Assembly (NCBI GenBank): GCA_963693305.1
Contig: OY855906.1
Location: 12,857,602-12,921,601 of the forward strand
Direction of reading: 5' to 3'
Source of the DNA: Meandrina meandrites
Lineage: Eukaryota; Cnidaria; Anthozoa; Scleractinia; Meandrinidae
DNA: 64,000 nucleotides
Part shown: positions 63,441 through 64,000 of the stretch, piece after piece
Position numbering within the stretch: position 1 is the first letter of the stretch
How the letters are laid out: the number at the start of each line of letters is the position of its first letter
The notes under the pieces: generated by a model
Database searches by the model: none
What the model saw: the letters and a program-made list of their open reading frames with translations, nothing else
What the model was told of the DNA's origin: nothing
Position numbers and translations under genes: made by a program

Positions 63441-64000
63441 CAAAAACCATTGCAGATGTCACCTCTTAGATGTTACCGTAGACCTTTAGGGCCTAAGCTT
63501 TGCCCAAAAATGTCCTCACTCAGTCTTAAGCTAAAACATTGATTTTTGATTTACAGTTTGATTGAAAGAAGCTTACCTGAGCAAATTCACGCCACTATGA
63601 TGTTTTGCTTGGGATCACTGGTCGGCCGATTTTTTCCTGCTCTTCTCTTTCACTTGCTGGCACTTTGTTCACTTTCCCCATTTTTAGCGCTATAACTGCT
63701 ATTACTCCAAATCAATTTTACCATGATTTGAAGGCAAAATAATAGTCCCCACTGATTTCAATGGGTTATTTTGGTGAGGAATTCTTGGGGTCCGAAGCTT
63801 ATGCTTCACTGGTCAGCGGCATGACGGCATTGGCAACCACTTTCTTGAGGTGTGATAGGCTTGCAAAACTTTAAGACCTGAAATCTCGGAGCTTAAGGGG
63901 GGTGACTCTTAACTACCAATTTGTTTCTAAAGCAGGTTTCTAATTGCCATATTTTGGAAATCAGACCTCCTATGGATAAGCTTTTTGCATGAGTTTGTTC
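63441..64000. other. Non-coding, no gene recognised
   Basis: No domain in any frame. GGGGGTGACTCTTAACTAC near 63898 echoes GGGGGGAGACTCTTAACTAC near 26720, a minor shared repeat. Confidence 0.45.

Overview
This is a repeat-dominated stretch of an animal nuclear genome, probably a cnidarian and most likely a stony coral. I infer that from AT-rich DNA, mostly intronless retroelement reading frames, a divergent class A GPCR of the type expanded in corals, tRNA-derived SINEs and many short terminal-inverted-repeat elements. No bacterial, viral-particle or CRISPR features are visible. The species call is an inference from remembered repeat families, not from a search. Of the longest reading frames, only the GPCR exon looks like a normal host gene.

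Layout, left half. A Mutator-like DNA transposon (475-8242) carries a transposase gene broken by two nested insertions: a young Ty3/Gypsy element with identical 125-bp LTRs (1124-5842) and a 143-bp hAT-like MITE (5865-6007). A GPCR exon follows on the minus strand (8353-9200). From about 11.15 to 25.95 kb there is an old segmental duplication of non-coding DNA. Its blocks run X1-Y1-Y2-X3-Y3, so missing insertions in one copy mark insertions in another (piggyBac-like MITE, 332-bp MITE, SINEs, a 1.5-kb DNA transposon). From 26.1 to 35.5 kb lie decayed fragments: Copia, a DIRS-like element, a multi-exon gene resembling cnidarian DUF3987-type proteins, a Penelope endonuclease end, an L2-like LINE, a scrambled importin-7/8 pseudogene and an internally deleted piggyBac transposase.

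Layout, right half. A second Gypsy element (36690-43696) with 232-bp LTRs sits in a minisatellite. Its gag and pol are in different frames, joined by a GGGAAAC slip site and a predicted H-type pseudoknot. A MYND-type zinc finger lies between the nucleocapsid knuckle and the protease. A fold-back structure with 1.15-kb arms occupies 45925-49035. A near full-length L2-like LINE on the minus strand (50318-53945) carries the remnant of a 2A ribosome-skipping motif. Next come a 1.03-kb tandem duplication with a palindromic ACGCGTCGGCCGAC-type array, a roughly 24-bp minisatellite whose every unit is a small hairpin, and a decayed gag. Finally a second copy of the 1.5-kb DNA transposon (59687-63440) is split by a Penelope-like element (60631-62966) with a 12-bp target duplication and inverted ends.

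The genes do not form one pathway. What links them is mobile-element biology: integration, translational recoding (a -1 frameshift in one element, 2A skipping in another) and nested insertion. Coordinates of decayed elements are approximate to tens of bases; LTRs, target duplications and motif positions were counted directly.
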